Assembly: GCF_025780085.1 (NCBI RefSeq)
Contig: NZ_JAOXHL010000001.1
Span: 310,001 to 374,000, forward strand
Origin: Ureaplasma miroungigenitalium
Lineage (GTDB): Bacteria > Bacillota_I > Bacilli_A > Mycoplasmatales > Mycoplasmoidaceae
Direction: 5' to 3'
Length of the DNA stretch: 64,000 nucleotides
The notes under the pieces are model-generated. The model had not been told where the DNA came from and did not search any database. It saw only the letters and a program-made list of their open reading frames with translations. Both the position numbers and the translations under genes were made by a program. Below, one piece after another: positions 47,681-57,487 of the stretch (within the stretch, counting starts at the first letter, position 1; the number at the start of each line of letters is the position of its first letter).

Positions 47681-49201
47681 TTATTTTTTTCCAGTTGGAG
47701 ATGGAATAATAATGTTTTTAGTTTCGTAGAAACTCTTTAAACCTTCATATGTACTTTGGTTGAATGATTGGTCATCAATTCTAGAACCTGCATCACCCAA
47801 TGCCACTTTTACCAATTTAGCTTTTTCGTCGTTGTTTTTAGCAGCGTTTCATGTATTTTTGAAGTTTTCTGATGATTTACGTTTTGTTTCGTCAGCATCA
47901 AGGAAAGTAGTTTCATTAAATTCATAAGGCATTTTAACACCATTTGCTCCGACATAAGTATTACTTACAGTTAATTTAGCGAATTGATTAGAATCTACTA
48001 AAGCATTAATTGCTGAATCATAATCAGTAACGTTTGGGATTCCCGCTGTTTTTAAAGCATTAATTAAGTATTTTTTCCCTGGTTCAGAAATTCCTACTAA
48101 TGCTTTACCTTTAAAGTATGATTCTTGTTCAAATCCAACTAATGAGTGAGTTCCTAAACGTAAAGCATTTTTTGTTGCTTCACCTGTTAATGGTTTAGGG
48201 TCAAGAGCGTTAGTTACAAGTGCTTCAGCAGCTAATGAAACTTCTTTTTTAATAGAGAATAAAATTGTTTTACCTTCGTTAACTTGTTTGAATGTTTGGC
48301 TGTCTTTATTTAAAGTTACATTCTTTTCTTGATCAACGTCAACCCCAATTGCTAAAATTGGTCGAGCGCTATTTGTTGCAGCAGCATCAGTTACATCCAC
48401 AGTTTGACCACCGGCTACAGGTAAAATAATATCTGCACCATTTGAAATTAATTGTGAAACAATTGTTTTAACAGTTCCTTCACCTGGACCTCATGCTCCT
48501 GAAGCATAGCTATTTCCAGCAGATGCTTGTTCAACTTTAATTCATTTTTTAATTGTTTTTGCATCTTTATCTTGTGGGATATCTTTACCCATAAGTTTTT
48601 CGTTAGCGTAATTTACACCTTCTTGGAATCCTTTAATAAAACTTAAAGTCGAAGCGTATCCTTGGCCAACAAATCCACCTCATTTAAGAGTTTTTTTCTT
48701 GTCGTTAGTGAAATCGCTTTGGTTAGCATTTAAGTAGTATGCAGCAGCAATCCCAGCAGCAAAACCACCGTGGTCTGTTCTAAATTCTACAGATGCAATT
48801 CGGTCATAATTTTTTTTTCCGTTATATTTTTGGTCAATTAATCCAACAACAGTTCCTTCTTTTAACCCTTCATCTTCACCTAATGAGTTAGCAAGTGGTT
48901 TGTCAAATGTATATCCTGAAGCTAGAATAAAACGAGCACCATCATCAATTAATGAATTCATTGTAGCAACATATGAAGATGTATTACTATCTGGTGTTGC
49001 TTTATAGAAAGTTTCTAATACATAAGTTGTAGTACCAGTTGTATTACCTGATGTGTTACCAGTTGTAGTACCAGTTGTAGTATCTTTACTATCACCAGAT
49101 TCATTACCACAACTTGTAGCAATTGCAGCCACAGCACCAACTGTTACTGCAGTTCCTAAAAATCCTAATAAAAGTGATTTTTTAAATTTTGTTTTTTTCA
49201 T
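47681..49201 (-). CDS. BMP-family substrate-binding lipoprotein
   Basis: 506 residues over UGA codons. A Lys-rich signal ends in IATSC, lipidated Cys31. Residues 38-58 are a Thr/Gly/Asn repeat (TTTGTTTGNTSGNTTGTTT) acting as a tether. The mature domain has Med/BMP features: DDGARFILASGYTF, GLIDQKY, GGFAAGIAAAYYL, GFVGQGYASTLSFIKGFQEGVNYANE, ISNGADIILPVAGG and ILAIGVDVDQEKN, where the Asp-rich segment binds ribose in PnrA-like proteins. It should bind purine nucleosides. The operon promoter is at 49255-49284, with a 5' hairpin at 49231-49248. Confidence 0.93.
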
Positions 49202-49230
49202 TTTTTTGTTCCCTTAATTATCAACGTTTG

Positions 49231-49248
49231 TGAGTATTACTTTACTCA
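49231..49248 (-). promoter_or_regulatory. 5'-terminal hairpin of the BMP operon
   Basis: TGAGTA/TACTCA, a 6-bp stem with a 6-nt loop. It starts at 49248, 7 nt downstream of the -10, which is the expected +1, and about 30 nt before the start codon. Confidence 0.5.
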
Positions 49249-49254
49249 TTCCTA

Positions 49255-49284
49255 ATTATATAATAATTTTATTTATATATACAA
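49255..49284 (-). promoter_or_regulatory. BMP operon promoter, -35 TTGTAT / -10 TATAAT
   Basis: -35 TTGTAT at 49279-49284 and -10 TATAAT at 49255-49260, spaced by 18 bp, on the minus strand. The -35 lies just past the tatD terminator. Confidence 0.6.
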
Positions 49285-49297
49285 GTTTATTAAAAAA

Positions 49298-49315
49298 GGT
49301 TAGCGCGTGCTAACC
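49298..49315 (-). terminator. Terminator of the lysS...tatD operon
   Basis: GGTTAGC/GCTAACC with a 4-nt loop followed on the minus strand by TTTTTT, directly after the tatD stop at 49319. Confidence 0.9.
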
Positions 49316-49318
49316 ATA

Positions 49319-50125
49319 TTATTTTTTAAATCCAAAAATTCGCAAAGCATTTGCTTTTAAAATGCTATACAAATCGCGCATCTCATACCCTAAAATTTCT
49401 GCCATTTTATTAGCTGTGTGCACTACATAATAAGGATAGTTTGTTTTACCGCGTAAAGGTGCGGGAGTTAGAAAGGGCGCATCTGTTTCAACTAATAAAC
49501 GATTAATATTTACAGCCTGAATACATTGGTGTAGTTCACTAATATTGTTATTGTTCGTCGGTTTAAAAGTAATTACACCCGGGAAAGAAACATAATAGTC
49601 TAGGCTGTTGTAAATTAGTACATATTTGTATGCATCCGTGAAGCAATGAATGATAGCCTTCTTAATTTGATATTCCTGCAAAATCTCAATGGCATCATCA
49701 TGAGCATTACGAATATGCAAATTCACTGGTAAATCATATTTTAAAGCTAATTCTAATTGTTTTTTAAATCAGTATTTTTGTACAGATTTATCATATGGTA
49801 ATTCATGATAATAATCTAAACCAATTTCACCGATACAAACTATTTGATCACGATGTTCTATAATTAATTTTTCTAAAAACAATAAGTCTGCGTCTGTCAT
49901 ATCTGCTAATTCAGTTGGGTGAATGCCAATCGATGCAACAATATGTGCATATTTAGCAGCTTGTTTAACAGCTAATTCACACATAATTCGATCACACGAA
50001 ACAATATTGAACCCAATTTTGTTCTCTAGCGCATGTTGAGCGATTTCATCAAACTCTTCTTGTAGTGGTGTCATATTGGTATGGGTGTGGGTATCGATTA
50101 AATCGATCATATCTCATTTTTTCAT
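49319..50125 (-). CDS. tatD: TatD-family metal-dependent DNase
   Basis: 268 residues over UGA codons (MKKWDMIDLIDTHTHTN). A TIM-barrel hydrolase with metal ligands DTHTHTN (about residues 10-16), Glu in GEIGLDYYHEL, NLHIRNA, IHCFT and VETDAPFLTPAPLRGKTNYPYYV. TatD proteins have 3'-5' exonuclease activity and may also act on modified nucleotides or tRNA. The ATG follows the mnmE stop after 1 nt (TAAAATG). Confidence 0.93.
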
Positions 50126-50126
50126 T

Positions 50127-51443
50127 TTATTTACCTAAACAAAAATTTGCAAATAATTCATCTAAGAAATCATATTCTTTATTTTCGCCTAATATTTCTA
50201 ATAATTTTATGTTCGCAATTTCTAAATCTGCTAAAACCAAATCAATAGTTGCTCCGTTTTCTAAACTAACAATACATTGTTTCAACATTTCATGCACCTG
50301 TTTAAGCAAACCGATTTGGCGGTGTGATGATAAAACATTAACGTTTACATCGGCAAATTCATTAACTTTGAACTGTTCTTTAATACCATCAATTAGATCT
50401 TGAATATCATTTTTTTGTGCATTAATATAAATGTAACGTTGGTTAAATTTTGACTGTAAATCCTTTTTCGTATGCACAATTAAATGTACTCTATTTTTGA
50501 TTTGATCATAAATCTTGTGATCTATTTCATCATTATCAATTAAATATAAAATTAAATCAACTTTGTCAATTAAATTTAAAGCCTTGTTTATCCCATACTG
50601 TTCAATCTGATCATCTGTTTGATGGATTCCTGCTGTATCAAAAAGTTTCAGGGTAAACCCATCAATATTAATAACTGTTTCGATGACATCACGCGTAGTT
50701 CCTGGGATATTTGTTACAATGGCCTTTTCCTCATTAGCTAGAGCGTTTAATAGTGTAGATTTACCAACGTTTGGTTGACCTATAATTAACACTTTAATAC
50801 CATCATTAATTGGCATATAACGCGTTGAACGTTCAAGTAGTTGCTTAATATCAGCATTCATTATTAGCAACTTACTAATTAATGTTTGTTCATCAATTTC
50901 GGGTACATCATCATATTCAGGATAGTCAATATTAACCTGCATTTGCCCAATGATTTCAAAAAGTTGCTTACGCACTTTTTTTAAATCATCACCTACTCAA
51001 CCTTTTAAAGCGTTAATATTGGCATTAATGGTTATTTCGTTTTGCGCGTGAATTAAATTATTAATGGCTTCTACTTTTGTTAAATCCATTTTTTTATTCA
51101 TTAAAGCCCGACGGGAAAACTCTCCACGTTGAGCATATTCACACCCGTTTTTAATTAATAATTCAATAATCATATGAGCAACTAAGACACCACCATGACA
51201 ATTTATTTCGATACTATCCTCACCTGTAAAACTATGAGGATTAGTAAAGGTATTAATTAAAACCTCATCATATGTTTTATGTTCGTCCTGGATATATCGA
51301 TAAAATATCCTGTTTCCAACATAAGGGACTTTTTTGTTTAAGACCTTATTAATAATTTCAAAGGCTTTAGACCCTGAAATTCGAATAATATGAATAGCAG
51401 CATTTAGATTTGCTGTGGCTAAGGCGACAATCGTTGCAAACAT
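50127..51443 (-). CDS. mnmE: tRNA modification GTPase MnmE
   Basis: 438 residues. The N-terminal tetrahydrofolate-binding domain has ATANLNAAIHIIRISG, FTGEDSIEINCHGG and RGEFSRRALMNKKMDL. The G domain has GQPNVGKS (residues 222-229), DTAG and THTKKDL-like VHTKKDL. The C-terminal FCLGK supplies the Cys needed for activity. With MnmG it modifies U34 of some tRNAs. The THF domain links to the fhs-dependent folate pool, but directly only through 5,10-methylene-THF or formyl-THF. SD is AAAGGAA. Confidence 0.97.
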
Positions 51444-51466
51444 AAGATGATTCCTTTCTTTGTGTA

Positions 51467-52201
51467 TTAATAAAATAAGTTAATTAGCAAGGCTAACAAA
51501 CTTGTTTTATTAAAGTTTAAGTCTTGATAAATATTAATCCATTCGTAGAGTTCGTTTTTTTGACTCATATTAAGGTTCAAAAAATAAAAACAATAACGTA
51601 GGAAGTAATATAAAACTTCGTTGGTTTGATTTTTAAATTCTTGTTTTAAAAAATTAAATTGATTAGGATCAGCTACTTTTTCAACTCAATCCTCAAAAAG
51701 TGTTATGGTCTTGTTTTGATTATATGTTTGATATAAAAGATAGTCATTAAAAACATTTAGAAGTTTAGGGTTAACTTGGGTGTCTGCATGACTTTTAATA
51801 TTTTGAATACTGCATCGACTAGTAATCGTTTGCAAAACAGCGTTTAACTGATTAGTAGTAAAAAAACCATAAGTGTGTAAAGGTGGTTGTTCAATAAATT
51901 TTAAAAGTGAGTTACACACAGTGCTTGACGTTTGGTCAATATTAACGATTATATAAAATTTATCATTAAGAGCTTCTAAACCTTGCGTTAGGAAACGATT
52001 TTGTAGGTCTAAACTATCTTGTTTCTTCATTTTACTACCGTCGTAAATTAATAAGTCAGCATAATTATTACTTGTTAGTTTATTAATATATTCGGTTAGG
52101 TTCGGAATAGATTTTTCTTTTCAAAAGCTAATAATTTTTTCTTTAATGGCTTGCAGGTAATCAACTTGCGAATTAATAATCAATAAATTAGCGTGGTGCA
52201 T
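51467..52201 (-). CDS. holB: DNA polymerase III delta' subunit-like protein
   Basis: 244 residues with UGA Trp codons. ALNDKFYIIVNIDQTSSTVCNSLLKFIEQPP, GFFTTNQLNAVLQTITSRCSIQNI match the sensor region of clamp-loader delta' (SRC motif, here SRCS, about residues 121-124). No Walker A is visible in the N-terminal part, as expected of delta', which is ATPase-inactive in most lineages. The C-terminal third is Asn/Tyr/Phe-rich and divergent. It lies between tmk (1-nt gap) and mnmE, a location common in Firmicutes. Confidence 0.8.
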
Positions 52202-52202
52202 A

Positions 52203-52868
52203 TTAAACCTTTAAAATGGCCATTAATTGGTCATATGTTTCTTGAAAGACATCATCAATATTTTGGTTCGCATCAATAATAATGTGTCTGTTTTTAGGTT
52301 GGAAATATTGAGCAAATGCGTGATCATATTTTTCAATTAATGAATCATAAAAATCACTTTTTTGTTGATCATAGAAATTTAATTCACGATTTTTTTGATT
52401 ACCAAGAGCAATTCGTTCCATAGCTTTTTTAGCATCCGCTTTAAAATAGAAAATATAATCAGCTCTAAAATCGTTGATTGTTATTTTATTAACATCATGA
52501 ACTTTTTGCATGCTTGTTCGAGCGTCCGATTGATAAACTAATGATGAATGTACAAAACGGTCACAAATAATAATTTTTTGTTCTGCTAACGCAGGCTTAA
52601 TTGTTTTCAGCAAATGCTCGTTACGACTAGCTGCGTACAAATAAGCTAATGTTAAATTGTCAAAAAAAGCTAAGTTTTGGTGAGTAAATGAGCGAATAGT
52701 TTCACAAGTTTGATTGTTATATCCGCCTGGCTCACGCGTAAAAATGAAAGCATCAATCAGCTGGTCTTGTGCTAGTTTAATCTTTAATTGTTCGATAATT
52801 GTTGTTTTGCCTGCTCCATCAATTCCTTCGAACACAATGAACAGTGGTTGTTGTTTAATCTTTGGCAT
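52203..52868 (-). CDS. tmk: Thymidylate kinase
   Basis: 221 residues. P-loop FEGIDGAGKTTI (about 13-24), DR(F/Y) motif IICDRFVHSSLVYQ, TREPGGYNNQ and a lid-like MERIALGNQKNRELNFYDQQ. It phosphorylates dTMP for DNA synthesis. The start codon overlaps the hydrolase stop (TAATG). The tmk-holB pair is conserved in Firmicutes. Confidence 0.96.
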   Translation of the reverse strand: MPKIKQQPLFIVFEGIDGAGKTTIIEQLKIKLAQDQLIDAFIFTREPGGYNNQTCETIRSFTHQNLAFFDNLTLAYLYAASRNEHLLKTIKPALAEQKIIICDRFVHSSLVYQSDARTSMQKVHDVNKITINDFRADYIFYFKADAKKAMERIALGNQKNRELNFYDQQKSDFYDSLIEKYDHAFAQYFQPKNRHIIIDANQNIDDVFQETYDQLMAILKV

Positions 52869-53713
52869 TAGTGGTCACACTCAATATCACTTTCATCAAA
52901 GTCATTATGTTCAAAAAAACAAATAATCTTTTTGGCAAAAGCACTAGGTTGTTCAACGTGTGGTAAATGACCGCTTTCATCAAAATGAATTTGGTAAATT
53001 TTGTTTTTAGGACGGTTAAATTTCCGATAACTTCCATGCGGATCAATGATTTTATCGGCATCTCCATAAATTAAAAGGGTAGGTGTATTTTGTAAATTTG
53101 CTTGCGCTTTATTTAGTGTTATCCGCGTTTTAAAGGCAAAAGCCGTATTTAGCATTAATTTCTTTAAAAAACCAGGTTTTTCATGGAAAAGTCGGTGTTG
53201 TTTTTCAAAGCGGGTTTCCGGGTTTATGTTCGAATTATTTCGAAAATCATAATATAATAGTTCAACCGTTTTTGCTGGGTTGTTTTTTAAAAAACGGGGG
53301 AATAAATAAATTAAGTTAAAAAGATATTTATTAAAACCTTCATAATAGCTATTTGCTAAGACTAACTTCTTAATGCGTGTAGGAATCATCTGATTGACAA
53401 GACAACTAATAGCACCACCTAATGAATGGCCAATTAAATAAAATTCTTCTATTTTTAATTCATTCACAAAATCAACTAGACTTTTAGCCATTTCAAGAAT
53501 AGATACCTTAGTTAATAATTTCGAAGAAGTTAAACCATGCCCTGGCAAACCAACATAATAGCAATCATAGTCCCGAAAATATTTATCTACTAAAAAGAAG
53601 TAATGAGGACTAGCGTTATACCCATGTACAAAAATTATTTTACCCTTACATGTTGCGGAGTCAACGGCTGGATTATAAAAATAATTCAGGGTATTTGTTT
53701 TAATTAATTCCAT
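52868..53713 (-). CDS. Alpha/beta hydrolase
   Basis: 281 residues. The oxyanion region is IIFVHGYNASPHYF, the nucleophile elbow GHSLGGAIS (Ser at about 96), the acid LIYGDADKIIDPHG and the His SGHLPHVEQPSAF, so the catalytic triad appears complete. Similar genes in mycoplasmas are called lysophospholipase or triacylglycerol-lipase-like, but the substrate cannot be told. It lies 8 nt after lysS and overlaps tmk by 1 nt. Confidence 0.85.
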   Translation of the reverse strand: MELIKTNTLNYFYNPAVDSATCKGKIIFVHGYNASPHYFFLVDKYFRDYDCYYVGLPGHGLTSSKLLTKVSILEMAKSLVDFVNELKIEEFYLIGHSLGGAISCLVNQMIPTRIKKLVLANSYYEGFNKYLFNLIYLFPRFLKNNPAKTVELLYYDFRNNSNINPETRFEKQHRLFHEKPGFLKKLMLNTAFAFKTRITLNKAQANLQNTPTLLIYGDADKIIDPHGSYRKFNRPKNKIYQIHFDESGHLPHVEQPSAFAKKIICFFEHNDFDESDIECDH

Positions 53714-53721
53714 AATAATAC

Positions 53722-55203
53722 CTAATTATTACGATCTTTCATGTGGGGGAATAATAGGACATTACGAATAGAGTCGTTGTTAGTTAATAACATAATCAAT
53801 CGATCAATTCCAATTCCAAGTCCGCCTGTCGGTGGCATCCCGTATTCTAAAGCATATAAGAACTCTTCATCTAATTCATTAGCTTCGTCATTCCCTAAAT
53901 CCTTTTCGGCGATTTGATTCATAAAACGTGTTCGTTGGTCAATTGGATCATTTAATTCTGCATAAGCATTGGCAAATTCCTTTTGACCAATAAATAACTC
54001 AAAACGTTCTGTAAAACGAGGATCGTTGACACATTTTTTAGTTAATGGAGATACATCAAGCGGATGTCCATAAACAAAAGTTGGTTGAATTAATTTTTCT
54101 TCTACAAATTTTTCAAAGAATAAATTGATAATATGTCCATAAGTTTTTTGGTGCTTTTCATATTTAACTTCGTATTTATCAGCTAAAGCTAAAGCTTCTT
54201 CATCGTTTTTAACTGCATAAAAATCAACACCAACATATTCTTTAATTAAATCCACCATGTGTTGTTTTTTGAAAGGTTGATTTAAATCGATGTTAAAACC
54301 ACGGAAGAAAACGTTTTCAATTTTTAAAGTTTTAACTAAGTGCTTAATCAAATTCTCAGTTAAATCCATAATATAGTCTAAATCTTCATAAGCTGCATAT
54401 AATTCAAGAGATGTAAATTCTGGGTTGTGTGTACTGTCCATACCTTCATTTCTAAAAATTCGACCAATTTCATAGACTTTTTCAAAACCACCAACAATGC
54501 ATTTTTTCAAGGCAATTTCTGTAGCAATCCGTAAATAATAGTTTTTAGATAAAGTGTTGTGGAAGGTAATAAACGGTTTAGCAGCCGCTCCTCCTAAAAC
54601 ATCGTTTAATACGGGAGTTTCAACTTCTAAATAACCATCAGTATCTAAAAAATTACGAATTGTTTGAATGATTTTAGAACGCATCACAAATGTTTGTTTT
54701 GATTCATCGTTCATAATTAAATCTAAATATCGATGACGAGCTTTAATTTCTTCATCAACTAAACCATGGTATTTTTCAGGTAAAACATTTAAACACTTGC
54801 TTATCAATATGATTTTCGTAACATTCAATGTTAGCTCTTGTGTATTAGTCTTCATTGCTGTTCCGTGAACCTCAACGAAATCACCAATGTCTAACGCATT
54901 AAAAGCTTCAAAAACGTCTGAGCTAAGTTCTTTTTTGTTAATATAAATTTGAAATTTACCAGCAAAATCAGCAACAATTCCAAAAGTTCGACGAGTGTTC
55001 ATTAAACGTCCGGCCATGACTACTTCTGCACTCGTTTGTTCATGCAACTCTTCTTTTGTAAAATGATTAAATTCGGCTACAAATTGCGCTGAATCGTGTG
55101 TTCTTTTAACCTTTGTAATTGCAAAAGGGTCTTGTTTATTTCCTTGTAATTGTGCTAATTTTTCACGTCTGATTATTTCTTGATCACTAAGTTTTCTTTC
55201 CAT
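53722..55203 (-). CDS. lysS: Lysyl-tRNA synthetase, class II
   Basis: 493 residues, typical. N-terminal OB fold AGRLMNTRRTFGIVADFAGKFQIYI, motif 1 region VMRSKIIQTIRNFLDTDGYLEVETPVL, motif 2 FRNEGMDSTHNPEFTSLELY and motif 3 GGLGIGIDRLIMLL are present. It charges tRNA(Lys) with lysine. Its 5' leader has a hairpin at 55236-55253. It heads lysS-hydrolase-tmk-holB-mnmE-tatD. Confidence 0.98.
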   Translation of the reverse strand: MERKLSDQEIIRREKLAQLQGNKQDPFAITKVKRTHDSAQFVAEFNHFTKEELHEQTSAEVVMAGRLMNTRRTFGIVADFAGKFQIYINKKELSSDVFEAFNALDIGDFVEVHGTAMKTNTQELTLNVTKIILISKCLNVLPEKYHGLVDEEIKARHRYLDLIMNDESKQTFVMRSKIIQTIRNFLDTDGYLEVETPVLNDVLGGAAAKPFITFHNTLSKNYYLRIATEIALKKCIVGGFEKVYEIGRIFRNEGMDSTHNPEFTSLELYAAYEDLDYIMDLTENLIKHLVKTLKIENVFFRGFNIDLNQPFKKQHMVDLIKEYVGVDFYAVKNDEEALALADKYEVKYEKHQKTYGHIINLFFEKFVEEKLIQPTFVYGHPLDVSPLTKKCVNDPRFTERFELFIGQKEFANAYAELNDPIDQRTRFMNQIAEKDLGNDEANELDEEFLYALEYGMPPTGGLGIGIDRLIMLLTNNDSIRNVLLFPHMKDRNN

Positions 55204-55235
55204 AAAATACCTTTCTCATTTGATTAATAAAAACA

Positions 55236-55253
55236 ACCCATAATAAAATGGGT
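55236..55253 (-). promoter_or_regulatory. 5'-terminal hairpin plus U-tract in the lysS leader
   Basis: ACCCAT/ATGGGT with a 6-nt loop, followed on the minus strand by a T-rich stretch. It starts about 4 nt after the predicted +1 of the -10 at 55264-55269. It resembles a weak terminator, like the one at rpmG. It could instead be a second terminator for rpsO. Confidence 0.45.
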
Positions 55254-55263
55254 CTATATAATA

Positions 55264-55269
55264 ATTATA
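55264..55269 (-). promoter_or_regulatory. lysS operon promoter -10
   Basis: TATAAT on the minus strand, 60 nt upstream of lysS and just downstream of the rpsO terminator. AT-rich surroundings make it one of several possible registers. Confidence 0.5.
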
Positions 55270-55276
55270 TAAAAAA

Positions 55277-55302
55277 TACATTCTCTTTCGTAGAGAATGT
55301 AT
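55277..55302 (-). terminator. rpsO terminator
   Basis: A perfect 10-bp stem (ATACATTCTC/GAGAATGTAT) with a 6-nt loop and a T-rich tail on the minus strand, 8 nt after the rpsO stop. Confidence 0.92.
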
Positions 55303-55310
55303 TGGATAAA

Positions 55311-55580
55311 TTATCCACGTAAATTAAGTTGTTTAATTAGTTCACGGTATGCATTAATATCTTTACGTTGTAGGTATGATAATAAACGTTTACGGTGAGC
55401 AACTTTTTTATATAGTCCACGTTTTGAAATTTTATCTTTTTTATTAGCAACTAAGTGAGTTGTTAATGATGTAATTTCAGCCGTTAGAATTGCAATTTGA
55501 ACTTCAGTTTTACCAGTATTTTCAGCTGATCCACCAAATTGAATTGCTAATTCTTGTTTAGTTTTTTTACTAACTGCCAT
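55311..55580 (-). CDS. rpsO: 30S ribosomal protein S15
   Basis: 89 residues from MAVSKKTKQEL, preceded by AAAGGAGAAA; an upstream in-frame Met (55649) would add 23 unlikely residues. GSAENTGKTEVQIAILTAEITSLTTHL and KKVAHRKRLLSYLQRKD are S15 hallmarks. S15 is a primary 16S rRNA-binding protein and often represses its own mRNA. It is transcribed alone, from the -10 at 55666-55671 to the terminator at 55277-55302. Confidence 0.97.
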   Translation of the reverse strand: MAVSKKTKQELAIQFGGSAENTGKTEVQIAILTAEITSLTTHLVANKKDKISKRGLYKKVAHRKRLLSYLQRKDINAYRELIKQLNLRG

Positions 55581-55665
55581 ATTTTTCTCCTTTGTTAAAT
55601 AAAATAAACCATATACAATGTTAAACACGGAGTATGTCAAACAAAGCAAAGGTATAAACTATATT

Positions 55666-55671
55666 ATTATA
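55666..55671 (-). promoter_or_regulatory. rpsO promoter -10
   Basis: TATAAT on the minus strand immediately after the T-tail of the rnc terminator, giving an 80-nt leader for rpsO. Confidence 0.55.
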
Positions 55672-55677
55672 AAGAAA

Positions 55678-55704
55678 AAATGTGGTTTTGTAAATACCAC
55701 ATTT
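55678..55704 (-). terminator. Terminator of fakA-plsX-rnc
   Basis: A perfect 9-bp stem (AAATGTGGT/ACCACATTT) with a 9-nt loop followed on the minus strand by T-rich sequence, 5 nt after the rnc stop. Confidence 0.88.
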
Positions 55705-55709
55705 GTTCA

Positions 55710-56483
55710 TTATTGTTTCGTTGATGACGGTTTTTTTGTTTTTGTTTGCAGGTTATTTAAAACTTCATATCCGCTCCCTGACAATTTTGCTAGAGCGTTG
55801 GCTGCTGCATCCTGTTCAGCATCCTTGCGATTAGGACCATAACCAATACCATATTTACTACCATTTCAATATAATGTTGCTTGTTTTAAATTATGAGATA
55901 ATTCCTCATATTCATAACTAATAGTACTCAAAGAGTTCTTTTGAACAATCTCTTGAAAAATAGTCTTGTAATCTTTCAACGAATTAATTTGTCCTTGTTT
56001 ATAAAAATTAATTAAGGTTGCATCAATTATTCGTTGTGCTTTTTTAATCCCTTGATCTTGAGCAACAGCTCCAATAAAAGCCTCGAAAACGTCTTCATAG
56101 ATTTTATCCATATTAGCTTTTTTGGAATTTTCTTTATTATTGAATTCAGCACCGTTCCCAAAAATAATTAAGTTGTTCAAGCCAATTAATTGGGCCGCTT
56201 GCGACAATGTCGCTGAGCAAACTAACTTAGAACGAATTCTTGTCATTTCGCCTTCGTTTAATTTTTTATTAGTATGTTTTTCAGTTTGCGAGAAAACAAA
56301 GTTTGTGACAATTCATTGAATACAAGCGTCGCCTAAAAATTCCAAACGCTGATAGTTATAATCTAAATTATTCTCATTAGCGTAAGTTTTATGTGTTAAG
56401 GCTTCAATATAAATGCTGAGTTTTTTTGGTTCAATATGTAATTTTTTTAAAAACTTTCTGATTTCAGAAAGATGTTTACTCAT
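55710..56483 (-). CDS. rnc: Ribonuclease III
   Basis: 257 residues over UGA codons, starting at the ATG within the plsX end that has an AAAGAGAA site (an upstream in-frame ATG at 56498 is possible). The catalytic domain has ALTHKTYANENN, the signature YQRLEFLGDACIQ and KIYEDVFEAFIGAVAQDQG, with metal-binding acidic residues. The double-stranded RNA-binding domain is at the C-terminus (YGIGYGPNRKDAEQDAAANALAKL). It processes rRNA and structured mRNAs. It follows plsX with a small overlap. Confidence 0.95.
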
Positions 56484-57486
56484 GTTCTCTTTGGTCATAA
56501 AATCGTTTTAAATTTTCAGTTATTTCCTCTAATGCATTATTTTTAATATTATCATATAAGACATTTAGCGAAGCGCTAAATTGTTTTTCATCAGCTGATC
56601 CGTGAGCTTTTACTAAAATGCTTTTTGTACCTAAGACAAATGCACCAGCAGTGTTTCGGTAATCAAAAAATGATTTCATTTTTTTAAAAATTGGAATCGA
56701 AAATAATGCTGCTAGGCAATGACGTTTCTTTTTATATTCTTGTTTCAAGAAACTAGTCAGTGTTTTTGCTGTACCTTCTAAGGATTTTAAAACTAAATTC
56801 CCACTAAACCCATCAGTAACAATCACGTCTGCTGGATGTTCAAGGATAGTTTTTGGTTCAATGAAACCTTGGTAGTTTAAATTTAATTCTTTATCATGTT
56901 CTTTAAATAAGGCGTTCGCCTTCTTAACTAAAGCATTACCTTTAATTTCTTCTGAAGCTATGTTTAAGATTTTCACCACGGGGTTAGTAACTCTTTTAGC
57001 TGCGATAACTTTCGCCATGATTGCGTAGTTTAATAAATCATATTCGTCCACTTCAATTGAAGCTCCTACGTCCAATAGATTCAAGCCAACACCATCAACA
57101 GTTGGCACAAAAGGCATGAAAGCGGGTTTTTTAATATGATCAATTAAGCCTATGATACTATAAGCATAATATACAAATACAGCCGAATTAGCAGCAGATA
57201 ATAACCCTTGGTAAGAAGAATCGTCTTTTAATTTCTTAAAAGCCATTGATAAAGATGAATCACGCTTATGACGAATACTCAATACGCTGTCATCTTGACT
57301 AATAAATTCATTAGCATGTAGAATAGGAAATTCGTTTTGACTAGTAAATAGAGGGCGAATTAACTGTTCATCACCTACTAAAGTAATTTCTACTTCTGGA
57401 TGTTTTTTAACAAAGTTGCGGGCTGCATTAATCGCGTGTGATAGTGGATTTTCATAACCCATCACATCAAATAAAATTTTGTACAT
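56476..57486 (-). CDS. plsX: Phosphate acyltransferase PlsX
   Basis: 336 residues. YKILFDVMGYENPLSHAINAA corresponds to the PlsX start DAMGGDxAP, with Asp/Met/Gly kept. VPTVDGVGLNLLDVGASIEV, DVIVTDGFSGNLVLKSLEGTA and a final region typical of PlsX follow. It makes acyl-phosphate for phosphatidic acid synthesis. The start at 57486 is 1 nt after the fakA stop. Together with FakA, it turns host-derived fatty acids into phospholipid precursors. Confidence 0.93.
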   Translation of the reverse strand: MYKILFDVMGYENPLSHAINAARNFVKKHPEVEITLVGDEQLIRPLFTSQNEFPILHANEFISQDDSVLSIRHKRDSSLSMAFKKLKDDSSYQGLLSAANSAVFVYYAYSIIGLIDHIKKPAFMPFVPTVDGVGLNLLDVGASIEVDEYDLLNYAIMAKVIAAKRVTNPVVKILNIASEEIKGNALVKKANALFKEHDKELNLNYQGFIEPKTILEHPADVIVTDGFSGNLVLKSLEGTAKTLTSFLKQEYKKKRHCLAALFSIPIFKKMKSFFDYRNTAGAFVLGTKSILVKAHGSADEKQFSASLNVLYDNIKNNALEEITENLKRFYDQREHE

Positions 57487-57487
57487 A

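Noticed and set aside
49022-49087. Phase-variable contingency locus
   Set aside because: The tether repeats are imperfect and keep frame in the form seen; without strain comparison there is no proof of variation, so it is only a low-interest finding.
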